In this document: positions 34,866 to 46,560 of the stretch, piece after piece
How the letters are laid out: each line of letters begins with the position of its first letter
How positions within the stretch are numbered: position 1 is the stretch's first letter
Source: Magnolia sinica
Taxonomy: Eukaryota > Streptophyta > Magnoliopsida > Magnoliales > Magnoliaceae
Length of the DNA stretch: 64,000 bases
Assembly: GCF_029962835.1 (NCBI RefSeq)
Contig: NC_080588.1
Location: forward strand, 62,334,001 to 62,398,000
Direction: 5' to 3'
Notes under the pieces: generated by a model
The model's database searches: none
The model's input: only the letters and a program-made list of their open reading frames with translations
What the model was told of the DNA's origin: nothing
Position numbers and translations under genes: made by a program

Positions 34866-35984
34866 CTTCCAAGTAGAATTATTGTTTACTCTCTTGTAAA
34901 CCAATTCCCTCATTATTAGAAGAAAATGTAGCTTTAAAGATACCAAGGACTAGATTGTTTTTCTAATTTTGTGTGTAATTATAAATAATTGAGGTATTAT
35001 TATCTTTTAGAAGGTATTTATTAATACAGAAATTACAGTACAAAAATCGGTATTCAAATGTAATTAAAAAAATATATAGTAAATAATATAATGTTTTATT
35101 GTAAAACTATCATGGTGGTTCACAACACTCTAAGCACAGTCAAATTACACTTATCAATAGTAAATTACCTGCACAAGTAATCATTACCCATTCGTAGCCA
35201 TTACATATAGAGATAGAGACCCATTTGTAGTTATTACACTGCCTTTTGCAGTGTGGTTCACTTGATCTTTAGATCTATTTTATTCTTTGGCTCAAGCCTT
35301 AAGATGAGCTCACGTACCTCGTGATGGGACTTGCAGAACTTGGTGACGTCAAGACACCAGCCAGGTTGGTGGTGTGTGGTACACTAGCCAATCTGCTTCC
35401 GTTTCTAAATGCCCATAGCTGGATTTACCGTACATGGATGATGATGAGATTCATCCAATTCTCAAAGTGTGGTTAGATGCAATAGCTACACGCCAAAGAA
35501 CAATCAAAGCTCACATCCATTAAATCAGGAGAACACTCTCACACACTTAACTGCAATTACAGCCATCAATGTGGTGGGCCTACATCTGTGATAGGCCTCT
35601 TTGGCTAGTCCTATTCAAAAGTTTGATTTTGCATGCATGACCCCACCACATTGATAGCCATAAATACCGTAGATTTCATCTATACTAGGTCGTGGACGCT
35701 ATTTAAATCTACAACTGTCAGTTGACTTCACAGCCCCAAAATTTCGTTGGGCCAACATCAGCCAGGCTTGTGCTGCACCTCTAATCCATTGGCCTAGTCC
35801 AGGAATAAGGTAAGGCCCAGTAGATAAGTGGGCCAGACCGATTCGGCTTTGGCTTTACGTTGGGCCACATAGGCTATATTTCAGTTTCAAAACGAATGGG
35901 TCAGACTCAGGCTTATCTGGGCTTGGTCCAAGTGAGGATTGTTGGCAGCCCTACTTTCAGTCCTTATGTGTTAACCATGCAATG
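34866..35984. other. AT-rich intergenic DNA with a family A fragment
   Basis: About 35225-35335 is a fragment of the right half of family A. About 35750-35950 is rich in 'gggcca/tgggcc' words. Nothing else is recognisable. Confidence 0.4.
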
Positions 35985-35994
35985 CTACTCGTGG
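35985..35994. repeat. 10-bp target duplication CTACTCGTGG (left)
   Basis: CTACTCGTGG lies directly before the TIR element and recurs exactly at 36669-36678 directly after it. Confidence 0.8.
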
Positions 35995-36668
<674 letters not shown>

Positions 36669-36678
36669 CTACTCGTGG
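36669..36678. repeat. 10-bp target duplication CTACTCGTGG (right)
   Basis: Exact partner of 35985-35994. Confidence 0.8.
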
Positions 36679-37601
36679 TCACCAAACCCAGAAGCCTCAA
36701 ACATGATAACTGAAAGATGTGTGCAATATCTAGGCCGTCATAAGGAGGGCCCCACCTTTAGTGTGCCCTAGTCCTACAATTAGGCTGGGCCCTCATCATA
36801 TGAGATATGTACGTGATTTGAATAGATTGTAAGAAACAAACAAAATTATCCGAGTTCCACTTTGTGTTGCCCACCTGATCTGTGAAATGGCCTTACCATT
36901 GAAGGTGGGCCCACCTAATGAATGGTGGAATCTTGCAACACATGCCACTTTGGCACGTGTTTGGATTGTGGGTATACCTCTTTTCTCTTGGGATAAATTG
37001 CAACCTGAGTCCAAGTCATTGCAATGGACTGTGTCGCAACTGCGGGTCTTGGGCGGGGCTGTGGCTGAGCCCAGCTCGCTTTTGGTTGCATTGGGCTGAA
37101 ACTAGATTAATGTGGATTGGAACTGGGTCTAAGTTATAGGCCCGTAGCTAACTGGGCTGAACCTGGGCTAACCAGTGGTGTAAATGGACTTAGCTGGGCT
37201 AGACAAGATGATACTTCTCCAAGCGTGGCACGTGAGTTTCATATCCAACTCGAGTCCTGTGCATACCTATACGTCCAGCCCTATGTCGAACACGTGCCGA
37301 AGGCCAACTCACAGGCCTTTAGCCTCAGTACAAATCCATCCCAAAGCAGGTTGGACATGGGCCAGAAAACGGCTAGTGCAGCCCAACTTCATCAGTAGAC
37401 TTCATGGTGTTGAAAGGTCCGATTTTGGCCCAACTCATTTAAGGATTGGGCTAGGCTTAGATATTTTGCAGGTTATGGGTTTGGTCTTGGCCCACATAGG
37501 CCCACCTCCAGACCGTATGGTTAACCCTGGCAAGGGATGTGAGAAGTAAGAATGGAGGCTGGAAATACCATTTCCTTAGGGAGGCCGGTTGTTGTACAAC
37601 T
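36679..37601. other. Intergenic DNA rich in 'gggctg/ggccca' words
   Basis: About 37040-37540 is a loose mixture of 'gctgggct', 'ggcccac' and similar words, reminiscent of the degenerate-repeat arms of the TIR elements, but no termini were found. Overlapping ORFs in three frames have no domain. Confidence 0.4.
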
Positions 37602-38273
37602 TTTGTAGGAATTGCTTATTCTACAAGTAATGTGTGGGGCCCAGCATGATGTGGTCATCACATGCATCTACTCTTTCCATCATGTGTGTGCCTTCGTATC
37701 TCCTTTGATCCCAAGTGTTGGGTGACCGCAGAAGTACACATAAATGAATCATGGAAAATATTACAATCGCACAATCAAGCCCATACAATCACAAACATTG
37801 AATTTAAGGTGGATAAATTCTTTCGGAAAAAACTATGACACAAAGTGACAAATATGCACTATAAAAGCAAAAAATTACTTGTTCGAATAGTAATCTATCC
37901 GGACAAATAATTTTCTGCTTTTATAGTGCATATATGCTACTGAGTGCCATCATTTTTTTCCGAAAGTGCTTTTCCAAGTTAAATTTAGAAAGTTAGTGAT
38001 TGGGCTTGATTGTGCAGTTGGACTACTTTGTTTGATTCATCTTTGTATGCTTATGCGGTCACCCACTAGAGACGATCTAAAACTGAGGTGAGCCGCACAG
38101 TGGTGGGGCATCCGCATCCCAACTGTTCCAGTGGTGTAGCCCACCCTTATTTTCTATCGGCCAGATGGGTTACAGGGTGAACTTTAAGGGGCCTTCGTTA
38201 TGGACCGAGTAGATGTGGACCCTACATCATGGTAGGCCCCACAGACTGTTGTACAATAAGCTTATTCTACAAA
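37602..38273. mobile_element. TIR element with TTTGTAG-type ends, host of a foldback insertion
   Basis: The left (tttgtaggaattgcttatt, then tacaagtaatgtgtggggcc) and the right (ggccccacagactgttgtac, then aataagcttattctacaaa) are imperfect inverted repeats. They continue inward to 'catgatgt' and 'acatcatgg'. The middle is occupied by the foldback element at 37719-38065. No target duplication was identified. Confidence 0.55.
37719..38065. mobile_element. Foldback (near-full-length palindromic) MITE
   Basis: The termini are TGGGTGACCGCA and its exact inverse TGCGGTCACCCA. The two arms of about 165 nt pair along nearly their whole length. Matching inverse pairs include atgaatca/tgattcat, cacaatcaagccca/tgggcttgattgtg, tttcggaaaaaa/ttttttccgaaa and tgcactataaaagca/tgcttttatagtgca. 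The centre is near 37890. A transcript would fold into one long imperfect hairpin. Confidence 0.85.
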
Positions 38274-38566
38274 CGTCGCATAGGAACCGTCCTATTGCGT
38301 GGGATATAACCAGGAGGTTTGCTTGGGAGGTTCTCTCAAATTGTCCTTTCGCATCATCAGACGTTCATCTACCATGGTGATGGCCAGAAACATCCCTTAC
38401 ATAGAATCCAGAACATGGACGGTTCGGATCATAAGATCATCTTATTATATTGCGCAAATGGAGCGACAGATGCCGTTCAAACATTTATGGAGTGTGGCCC
38501 ACCATGGACAGCCGACTCTACCAAATAAAAGAGATGTTGAAGAGTTTTGGCCATCCAACGAATGGA

Positions 38567-38603
<37 letters not shown>

Positions 38604-38707
38604 TGGACTTTCCACTTTTCTGTTTTAAACCGTCCGTTTGAAGGCTGCCGTGGATTATGTGTAGATTGCTCAACCTATCAAAAGGAAGGATATTTTGGTA
38701 GTGGATT
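38274..38707. other. Intergenic DNA with a CT microsatellite
   Basis: No gene is recognised; overlapping ORFs have no domain. Confidence 0.45.
38570..38598. repeat. (CT)n microsatellite
   Basis: Uninterrupted CT run of about 14 repeats. Confidence 0.9.
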
Positions 38708-38716
38708 GCCGGTTAC

Positions 38717-39160
38717 GGGAGCGGATTAGGTGTTACCCTTGCCGTGGGGGCCATCTTCATGATACGTTGTATATCCATGCCGTCCATCCGTTTTTCTGGC
38801 CCATTTTAGAACGTATTCCCAAAAATAAAGCAGATCCAAATCTCAGGTGGACCATGCCACAGGAAAATGTGGTGATTGAATGCTCACCATTAAAACTCAT
38901 TGATAAGGTCAAATAGAAACGGATGAAGGTAAAAATATAAAGATTAGTTGATCCAAAACTTTTGTGGCCCACAAAAAGCTTTAGTTATTCACCACAATTT
39001 CCATTGGTGGGTCCAAGTAAGATTTGTATCTACTTAAGTTTTGGGATCACGACTTAAAATGATATGAGAAAGCTGATGGACGGAATGGAAATATTGAATC
39101 TTTATCAAGGTGGGCCCCACATGAAAAGGTTGTTACACGGGTAACACGTAATCCGCTCTC
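38717..39160. mobile_element. Family A MITE, 'GGGAGCGGATTAGGTGTTACCC' subfamily
   Basis: The left end gggagcggattaggtgttac and the right end (gggtaacacgtaatccgctctc) are inverse. The inner blocks (cgttgtatatccatgccgtcc and the inverse near 39078-39100) are present. The interior is about 100 bp shorter than the 540-bp copies because the segment after 'accattaaaactcat' is deleted. The flanking 9-mers (GCCGGTTAC, GCCTCGGAC) match at only 5 of 9. Confidence 0.75.
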
Positions 39161-39199
39161 GCCTCGGACATGGGGCACAAAGATATTCCTGAGCCCGGG

Positions 39200-39406
39200 C
39201 TGTGTGGGCCTGAGCTGTTTTAAAAGACCACAATAGGAAATCATGAAGATTTAAAACTCGTGTCAGCCATACCACATGAAACAGTGGGGATTGAATGCCT
39301 GGGGGCGGCGGAAGTTTTGTTTAAGGATGATATTTGTGCTTAATTACAACTTATCTGAGTAGTAATAACCCTGTAAATGGTTTGGATGGCATGTAAACAG
39401 CATAGT
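39200..39406. mobile_element. Family A-like MITE, left part of a copy split by a solo LTR
   Basis: Contains 'ccataccacatgaaacagtggggattgaatgcc', a 'gaagttttgtttaaggatgatatttgtgc' block and 'ggatggcatgtaaacagcatagtcagtg'. The matching right half continues at 40259. Confidence 0.55.
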
Positions 39407-39412
39407 CAGTGT

Positions 39413-40252
39413 GATGGGTAAAAATGGTTTGACTACCCATGGGGTTAGCTCGGACTCACAGCACTTACTTATGGACCGAGGAGCTTCTAAACGAACGTCT
39501 CAGATTGTTCTAGGAAGAGTATGGGCCGAACTTCCAAGCTTAGGCTTCAACACCGTACATTTCCAAGCTTCAACCAAGCTTATTAGATTTCTAAGGAATG
39601 TATGGACCTATATGACCAGAAAACGACCGAAAGACTAATTAGCTCGACGAGATCAAGGGGATGGTCGTTGAGAATGATAAATATCACCGAGGAGATGGGT
39701 CTGCTCCCTATGCCCAAGCATAAATAAACTAAGGAATTGATTAGTCGACTGGCGACAATCAATGCAAAAATTCACTCTGAGCCGACCATGGACATCAGCC
39801 AGATTAATCGATGGCTTGGCTCAACTTGGCCCCATTCTGATTGATCGAGAGCTTGACTCAGGTCAACATCAACACTCATCTAATCAAGGGCATGGCTCGG
39901 GTCGGCCCCGATCATCCATTGCATGATTCTGGGATTAACAATGTTAACACATATCACCTATGCAAATTCTGTGTAACAATAAAGATACTTACGCAGAGAT
40001 TACACCTAAGATCAAGAACCGTCTATAGCCCACCTGTACTATAAATAAGGGGCCCATTTACACGAAAAGGTACCCAGAATCCCTCACCCAAAAATTTTCC
40101 ATACTACTAGACCCAGATTTCCAGCTTGACTTTCCCCTGCTTTAGATAAGTTCTCATTTGTCTTCTTCCTATTCTTCCTGTGCAGGTACTCGCAGGTCTG
40201 AAAAGGGTTGATTGGATTTTTGCATCGAAAGTTAGCTCTAGTATAGTTTTAA
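39413..40252 (+). mobile_element. Probable solo LTR (about 840 bp)
   Basis: The segment interrupts a family A-like copy and is flanked by CAGTGT on both sides (39407-39412 and 40253-40258), consistent with a 5- or 6-bp target duplication. It has a TATA-type promoter (actataaataagg, about 40038-40050) near its 3' part, followed by C/T-rich sequence, as LTRs do. The ends are not a clean TG..CA pair if a 5-bp duplication is assumed. No coding domain. Confidence 0.5.
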
Positions 40253-40258
40253 CAGTGT

Positions 40259-40440
40259 ACGTCTCCGTTTCCGCTGTTTCAACTGATGTGGCCCACCAGA
40301 GTTTTGGATCTACCTGATTTTTAAACTCCTACCGTAGTCTTTCAAAATAGATGAACGGAGTGGCTTTACCACGGACATCTCTGTGGGCCGCACACAGCCC
40401 CAGACATAGGAATACCTCTATGCCCGGGTAACCGACAATC
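40259..40440. mobile_element. Family A-like MITE, right part of the split copy
   Basis: Begins 'ctgtttcaactgatgtggcccaccagagttttggatctacc' and ends with 'agatgaacggagtggctttacc' and 'gggtaaccgacaatccgc', the expected right end. It continues the fragment that stops at 39406. Confidence 0.5.
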
Positions 40441-40594
40441 CGCATATATCTTGCACTGTAGGGCATCTACGGAATGGCCCGCTGGATGAACGGTTCTGTC
40501 ATGGGTTGAACCTCATAAACAACTATTACCAACAAACCCCATCACACCGCCACGGTGAGAGCGTATTAGGTGATGCCCTGGTAACAGCTTAGTG

Positions 40595-40603
40595 GGTGAG
40601 GCC
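40595..40603. repeat. 9-bp target duplication GGTGAGGCC (left)
   Basis: Lies directly before the MITE and is repeated exactly at 41143-41151. Confidence 0.88.
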
Positions 40604-41142
40604 GGGAACGGATTGGCTACTCCCCCTGACACCAGCCATTGGCTGGTGGTTGGTGCTCTGTGGGGCCCACCATGATGTATGTATGTCATCCATGCTGTCC
40701 ATCTATTTGTATATATCATTTTATGGTATGATAAAAAAACTGAAGTATATCTCAATCTCAAGTGGACCACATTACAGGAAACAGTGTTGAATGAATTTTG
40801 ACCATTAAAAACGTTTTGGGGGCCATAAAAGTTTTGGATCAAGCTGATATTTATTTTTTCCCTTCATCTGGGTCTTTATGACCAAATCAACGGATTGGAT
40901 GTCAAATAAACATTACAGTGGCCATTAGGAGGATTTTAATTGTGAATATCCATTCATTATTATTGTCCTGTGGTGTGGCCCACCTAAGATTTATATCCCT
41001 ATCATTTTGTGTATAAAGCCATAAAATGATCTGTAAAAATGGATTAACAGAATGGATGAAACACGTACATCATGGTGGGGCCCACAGAGCACCGACCACC
41101 AGCCACGGGGCTGGTGTCAGGGGGAGTAGCCAATCCGTTCCC
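40604..41142. mobile_element. Family A MITE, best-preserved copy with exact 9-bp duplication
   Basis: A 539-bp element whose ends gggaacggattggctactcc and (gagtagccaatccgttccc) are inverse. The TIRs run more than 100 bp inward through 'ggctggtggttggtgctctg', the 'ggggcccaccatgatgtatg' block and 'catgctgtccatc'. GGTGAGGCC flanks it exactly. Long TIRs plus a 9-bp duplication point to a non-autonomous Mutator-like element. The overlapping short ORFs lie in the TIRs and are not genes. Confidence 0.92.
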
Positions 41143-41151
41143 GGTGAGGCC
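41143..41151. repeat. 9-bp target duplication GGTGAGGCC (right)
   Basis: Exact partner of 40595-40603. Confidence 0.88.
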
Positions 41152-41560
41152 CCGACCAGGGACGGGCTCTGTGGGGCCACATTAATGTATGTGTTTTATT
41201 CGCACCATCAATTCATTTTAACATATGATTTTAATGCATGAGCCCAGGTAAAAGGTATATGTAAGGCTCAAGATAGCCCAGATAAAAGGTAGATGTGAGG
41301 CTCAAGCGAACTACACTTAGAAAAAAACATAGGGCTTGAGTCTACCATTGAAAACTTCTGGGAAGGCTAAAGAAGTTTTTTATTTTTGTGAAGGACCCAT
41401 CTTAGTGGTTATGTTCCATCTAATCCATTCATCGGATATGCCTCATCGGGGTGAAAGAGAATTCCAAAACTCAGGTGGGCCATACCACGTGGATTCTTTT
41501 GGAGTGGCCCCCCTAAGTGTCGATTCATCCTGATTTTTGGGATCAAGTTCCAAAAGGGTT
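41152..41560. mobile_element. Truncated family A MITE(s)
   Basis: It starts 'gggctctgtggggccacattaatgtatgtgttttattcgcacc' (left arm). A local duplication of 'aaaggta-atgt-aggctcaag' follows near 41250-41305, then 'ccattgaaaacttctgggaaggc'. The right part (41400-41520, 'tcaggtgggccataccacgtgg') seems to come from a different repeat. Confidence 0.45.
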
Positions 41561-42334
41561 GGTATACGTGATGGACGGCGTGGATTTCATGCAAGTTAAG
41601 TTGTTTCTCCCGAGTTAGTGAAATAAATCTCATACGCGTGTGCAATAAAGCTTATGCACACGCCATACATGTGCCAATGTGCTAGCATGGCATGATAGGT
41701 CTGAGATACAATCAATCCACCGGAACGGCATCACTAACCCTAGCCTTTTGAATCAGCTTGATCCACTGATCAGGTGGGCCCCAGTTTGCAAAATAAAAAA
41801 TGTAGGGCTTTGAAAAGCTTGGCTGAAGTTTTCAAACCTATCTAGAATAAATCAGATGCATGCTCTGATGTCGAGTTATTCGATAGCCACAAGGCCATCA
41901 AACCCCACTAACCAGGGTTTCGTTTTGCGTAGCGATTAAGGATCCAGCGTCTGTCCCCACCCGCTGGGGGCCACATGCTGAGATGGAAAAATGATTTTGA
42001 CCGTCCTTATTCTTATTCATAAGCTATCGATTCATCATCAAGCTTCAATAATGATCCTAATCTTTGATTTCTAGAATTGGATGGTCCATTGAAAAATTTC
42101 CGTTTATTGTTTTAATTCGATGGTCAAAGTCATCCTTTCAGCATAATTATTACAGTAGCCCGCATTACAAATTTTCCACGAAATGGACGGTTCGGATGGT
42201 TGAACCACTCAGTATGTGGGCCCCAGTATTTAAGGATACACAATCAAGAGTTAGTCGCGGCAGAGGCAAAACATACCCCACCAGGATAATAGTATAACAT
42301 TTGTACAAGATCTTCTATTAAGATCGTGGGGGGC
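41561..42334. other. Intergenic DNA, nothing recognised
   Basis: No supported gene or repeat terminus up to the LTR at 42335. Confidence 0.45.
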
Positions 42335-43820
42335 TGTGTCGGCCACCGAAAATCCTGGTCAAAAGCACGTGAGAAGTAGCCAAAATATCGAGAGATGAGT
42401 GTTAACGCTGGTAAACGGCACACACGCTTATTCATGTTTTTAATGGGGGTTATTGGATTAATTTGAATTGTTGATGTAGACTTGGAGTTGCCACTAACCG
42501 ATTTGTTCAAAATCCCGCGGTCAGCTAGAATTTGTAGAATTTGTAAAAGCCAGATAATCTACAGATTCTCTTGCTTCAAGTTAACTCCTGATTTGCGACC
42601 TGAAATTCTAAGTAAGGAACCTCAGTTATAAAGAGAGAATGTGTCAGGCACTCTCTCTGCTTGTATGAGTGTACAATATCTATTTTGTGTGGTAAAATGA
42701 TCTTAAGAGATAAGATGATAATGATAAGATTGAAATGAGACTAGGCAGACTTGAATTTCTGATGTGGCAATGTCTGGAATTCCGACAAGCCGAGTTTTTG
42801 TACAGATGTGATGATGCTAAAATATCATTAAAAGAGAACTAGGCTATCATAAGTTTCTGATATGACAGGATCCGGTATTTGACAAGTTACAGGGCATACA
42901 TTCGATGACAACTTAGAGAAGCAGGGGGGTTGAGAAGGGAAGTAATGATGCTATTGATGAAGTATAAATGCTAATGATGATTGCATGATCTTTGGCTTGC
43001 ACTGGAAATAGCTTAGATGTTTGGATGCACCGTGGATGGGAATGCTTGACCCAAGTGGGATTATAAGGCTAAGAGATGGCTGGAGGAGACTGGAGGGGGT
43101 TGAAAAGATGGAAGCTTGAGAACTCAAGCACTCCTCACTCTCACTCACTTACTCTCTCTCTCTTTCACTCACACTCTTGGTGGATTAGTAGTTGATTGTT
43201 GTTGTGTGAAATGAAGAGAGGCGAAGACTATTAATAACCTTTTGGGATGATATTTTGGTAATTCTAAGGACCTTGGAGGGTGAACGGTGATGTGGCAGCT
43301 TGTGATTGATTAAGAGAAGGGTAATGCTATATGGCATTCCCTTGTAGGCTCTTAAGCTTAGTAGGATGGTAAATAAGGCGGGTTTCAGAATTAATTATAT
43401 GGAAGAGTTAACTTTGAGAGGGGGAACAACTGTGTGCTCAGAGGGCACATTTTTCGAGGCCTAGCAGTAGTCAGACTACCGCTCAGGTACGGTTGTCCCC
43501 GCATTTTGCCGGTGGGCCTATTTCGGGCCTTGAGAGTGACCCAAAGACCCTTTTTAGATATTTGGCTCAAAATGGCTTGAAATTGGCCCTAAAATGATTC
43601 GAAAATGGCTTTAAAAATTGATCGATTTTAGGCATGCTCTAGCTTGGATGATAACTCGAGTTAAGTTAAGGTTTATGGTAACGTAATGACTCAGGTTCGG
43701 TTAGGGTTTGGATCAAGTTTGGGAAATGGCTGCGGTTTTGGATAGGGTGTGAGGTTTATTTTCAGTTCTTAAGGATCATCCATGGCTTGTCAAGTTGCTA
43801 GCCTAGGTGAGGTGTCTACA
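42335..43820 (-). mobile_element. 3' LTR of a decayed Tat-lineage Ty3/gypsy element (minus strand)
   Basis: On the minus strand it begins TGTAGACACCTCACC at 43820 and ends CCGACACA at 42335, so it is a 1,486-bp TG..CA unit. It is preceded on that strand by a purine-rich tract (AAAGAAGGGCATC, 43821-43833), as expected for the polypurine tract before a 3' LTR. The minus-strand protease and integrase remnants to the right have the same orientation. TGTAGACACC starts are familiar from plant Tat/Ogre-type LTRs. The matching 5' LTR is not in the window. Confidence 0.7.
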
Positions 43821-45879
43821 GATGCCCTTCTTTGGCAGAGGTTGTGAGCAACCGAACGCCAAAGCAAGTAGACACCCCACCCTTTTGGTCAGAAAGGATT
43901 GTGGTTCAGATCCATTGCCTGCGATAGTATAATAGTTAGCTTACTGTTTGAAAAAGAGATGACTCGCATATATCATGAGGGTTTGAGAAAAACGTTGTGA
44001 TTGTCCCTGCGCTTTCTGCGGCATTACGGACCACAAATCATAACCTTTTCACGTCAGATTGATAATAGCATCAGAGGATAAGTCTGAAAAGTAGGGCCCC
44101 TGCGTGTTCTACGACTTTACGGGGATTCCTGTATTGTTTGGATATTATTATTTCCTTTGCTACGTAATTATCTTAGGAGTACTTGTTCTGTTTGATTGTC
44201 AAAGTACTTAGCTACCTTGTGCATTCTGCGGCATTACGGGGAACTCACTATACTGACTTGGACTCGATCAGACTTTTTAAGTGTCCCGAACTAGGTATGT
44301 GCAGGTGACCTATTTTCCATGTAGTCTTCTGATTTTGATACGTTAGTTATAATTTGATCTTTTCCATTCTTTTGAAACGATCACTCTGACTAGAGTTGAA
44401 TCATGCTTACCATCACTCTGTATTGAACTTCATCGTTGCACGGCCATCCTGACATTGAGATTTAAGCCAACCGTAATTGTATCACATACGGATTTGACAA
44501 CTCCTAGGAAAACCGAAAGTAGTCGAATCTTATTTTGCTGTTTACGCTGGATGCCACTAAGAGGTATAAACGACCTCCTAGTATCTTGGATACCAAGCGC
44601 CATGTTTTTTGAGAATTATCCCACATGAGGAGCTATACTCCTTGGGGATTTTGTTGCAAATTTTGAAGATTTTTTTTCAAGGCCTTAAAAGATCTGTTTG
44701 ATCGCGCGGGAGGGTGTTGTCGTTCGGTTTTTATTGGGGCTATTTTTTTTGAATAAGTCCAGATAGTTCTATTGCCTCCACTGGTGGTTTCGTGGGACTG
44801 TATGACTAATCTGGCTTTTATTAGAAGATCAATTTATCAAAAGACATGTTTTTGTAATTTTTGAAAAAGGATTTGATCTGTCATTTTGCATTCTATCCCT
44901 TGTGATCGAGGTCGAATTCACCAGGGATGTGTGTGTTTTTTTTTTTTTTTTGTAAAATTTTTTAGGGGATGAGATTATATATGAAAAAAATGAAAATGAA
45001 ATGAAATTTTTTGTGCCATATATGTCTGTGTGTGCTTGTGTTTGAACTTGTGCTTGAATGGTGAAATCAGAATATTGAACTTAGCCCACGTCGAATCCGG
45101 TATTCTGAGTTGTTTATTAGGGATCCTGGTTCCCTTAGCGCATATTATGATCATGCCCCTTAAATTTAGGTAGTGTCTGATAGAATTCTGATCTAGGACT
45201 TATCTTTTTCTTGTGCTTTTTCACTTTGCTCATTGCCTTGGCTTCCTCTGTACCTGCACTTATTTTTATTTTTATTTTTTTTGTTTCTTTTTTAGCCATT
45301 TTTGCCTGTAGCGCCCTTTAAGATTTTCACCACGACTGACTTTCCCATCATTTTTACCCATGGCGCCCTTTCAAATTTTCACCACATCTCGGATTTTTGC
45401 TCTTGCCCGCCCCTTGGTAGCTATGTTATTTTTACCCTTGGTGCCTTTTCAGGTTTTCACCAAGTCCACTACATGCCCGATATTTTTACTTGAGGCACCC
45501 CTTCGGGTTTTCACATCGCTCGTTTTGTTTAGGCATGCTATTTTTTTTTTCTTTTCGAGTAACAGAGGCGGTAGGCTAGACTCCATTCATTGCCGACCAA
45601 CTGGTGAGCTTCTTGACTTTGTCTTCAATCACGACTGTGAAGCTGCTGACATTGGGGTAAACTATCCTGAGGGGAAATGGTCTGGTGACTTGTGTTCTCA
45701 CTCATTGGGTTTGATTTTTTATTTTATTTTTTTCATTTTTTTAGACTGCACGCTTTATTCATCTATTTTTTTTTTTGAAACCCTTTATTTTTTTTGGAAT
45801 ACTTATTGGAGGGAAGGGATGATGATAGAATGTATCTCAAGATGCTAACCTCTTGTTGTTCGACTTCAACTTTATGATT
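43821..45879 (-). mobile_element. 3' untranslated internal region of the Tat-lineage element
   Basis: Non-coding stretch between integrase remnant and 3' LTR. It contains spaced repeats of 'tctgcggcattacgg' type (about 44012, 44108, 44222), a small array at 45309-45515 and several T runs. The overlapping plus-strand ORFs (45302-45848) are products of the array. Confidence 0.55.
45309..45515. repeat. Four-unit degenerate tandem array
   Basis: Units start gcgccctttaagattttcac (45309), gcgccctttcaaattttcac (45363), gtgccttttcaggttttcac (about 45440) and gcaccccttcgggttttcac (about 45496). Spacing is 54-77 bp. Each unit except the last ends in a 'tttttac' stretch. Confidence 0.7.
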
Positions 45880-46560
45880 GTGGTTATTGACATAGTCAGG
45901 TAGGATTACTTATGATAGATATTTACATTGTCGATGCTGATGGGCTCCGGAAGATCTTTACCTCTAATGATTGCGAGATGAAGGGTACCTCTCGGAAAAA
46001 TTTCACGAACGATCAATGGATTATCCCAGGATGGCTTGGACTTGCCCCCTGGATTTGGTAGGCGCAATAGTAAGATATATATATATTATTACCATGTTGT
46101 TAACCTTTCTTTCAGACGTGCTTGTCGTTGGTCCTAGTGATCACCATGCGCTTTATGTCTGCAAGATATAGGTGGTTGCATCGAGCTTACCACCACTCAT
46201 TTTCATTGACTTCTTTCTTCATTCGTACCCATGATGTGGGATGTTGTCGCTACACACTTTGTCTACCACGAGAATGTACTCATGACCATTAGATGCCTTT
46301 GGGTTCATTCTTTCAATGATGTCTACACCCCATGATGAAAAGGGGTTAGGGTGTTGCTAGGTTATAAAGATTCAAAGCATGCATATGGACCCGTTATGCA
46401 AGCTTCGAATACTTGAAGCACTTCCTGATATGTTGCAATAGTCTATCTCTATCGTTCATCAGTAGGACTCCATTATGGACTTCAGACATGATCTTGATAA
46501 ATTTGCTTAATGGGCTTGACTTCAGGCTTCATAGCAGATGGTGTATGATTGGTTCTTCAT
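45880..46560 (-). pseudogene. Integrase remnant, Ty3/gypsy Tat lineage
   Basis: The minus strand about 46345 down to 46230 translates to PFSSWGVDIIERMNPKASNG followed by HEYILVV. This is the start of the rve integrase core, where the family normally has WG(I/V)D(V/I)IGPI. Further downstream (about 46040-45905) a PSWDNPLIVREIF, GTLHLAIIRGKDLPEPIS stretch matches the C-terminal integrase end found in these elements. Upstream, an 'EVHNG' stretch (about 46490) resembles the pre-integrase zinc-binding region. Frameshifts and stops break it throughout, and much of the catalytic core is missing. It was once the integrase that inserts element cDNA; it is now inactive. Confidence 0.75.

Noticed and set aside
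43821-43905. A tRNA gene or primer site right of the 42335-43820 LTR
   Set aside because: The sequence next to the LTR is purine-rich on the minus strand and fits a polypurine tract before a 3' LTR. No tRNA-complementary 18-mer or cloverleaf is evident.
45302-45848. 162-codon reading rich in Phe, Leu and Thr
   Set aside because: It spans a degenerate tandem array in the non-coding 3' region of the Tat-lineage element and is opposite to the element's coding strand.
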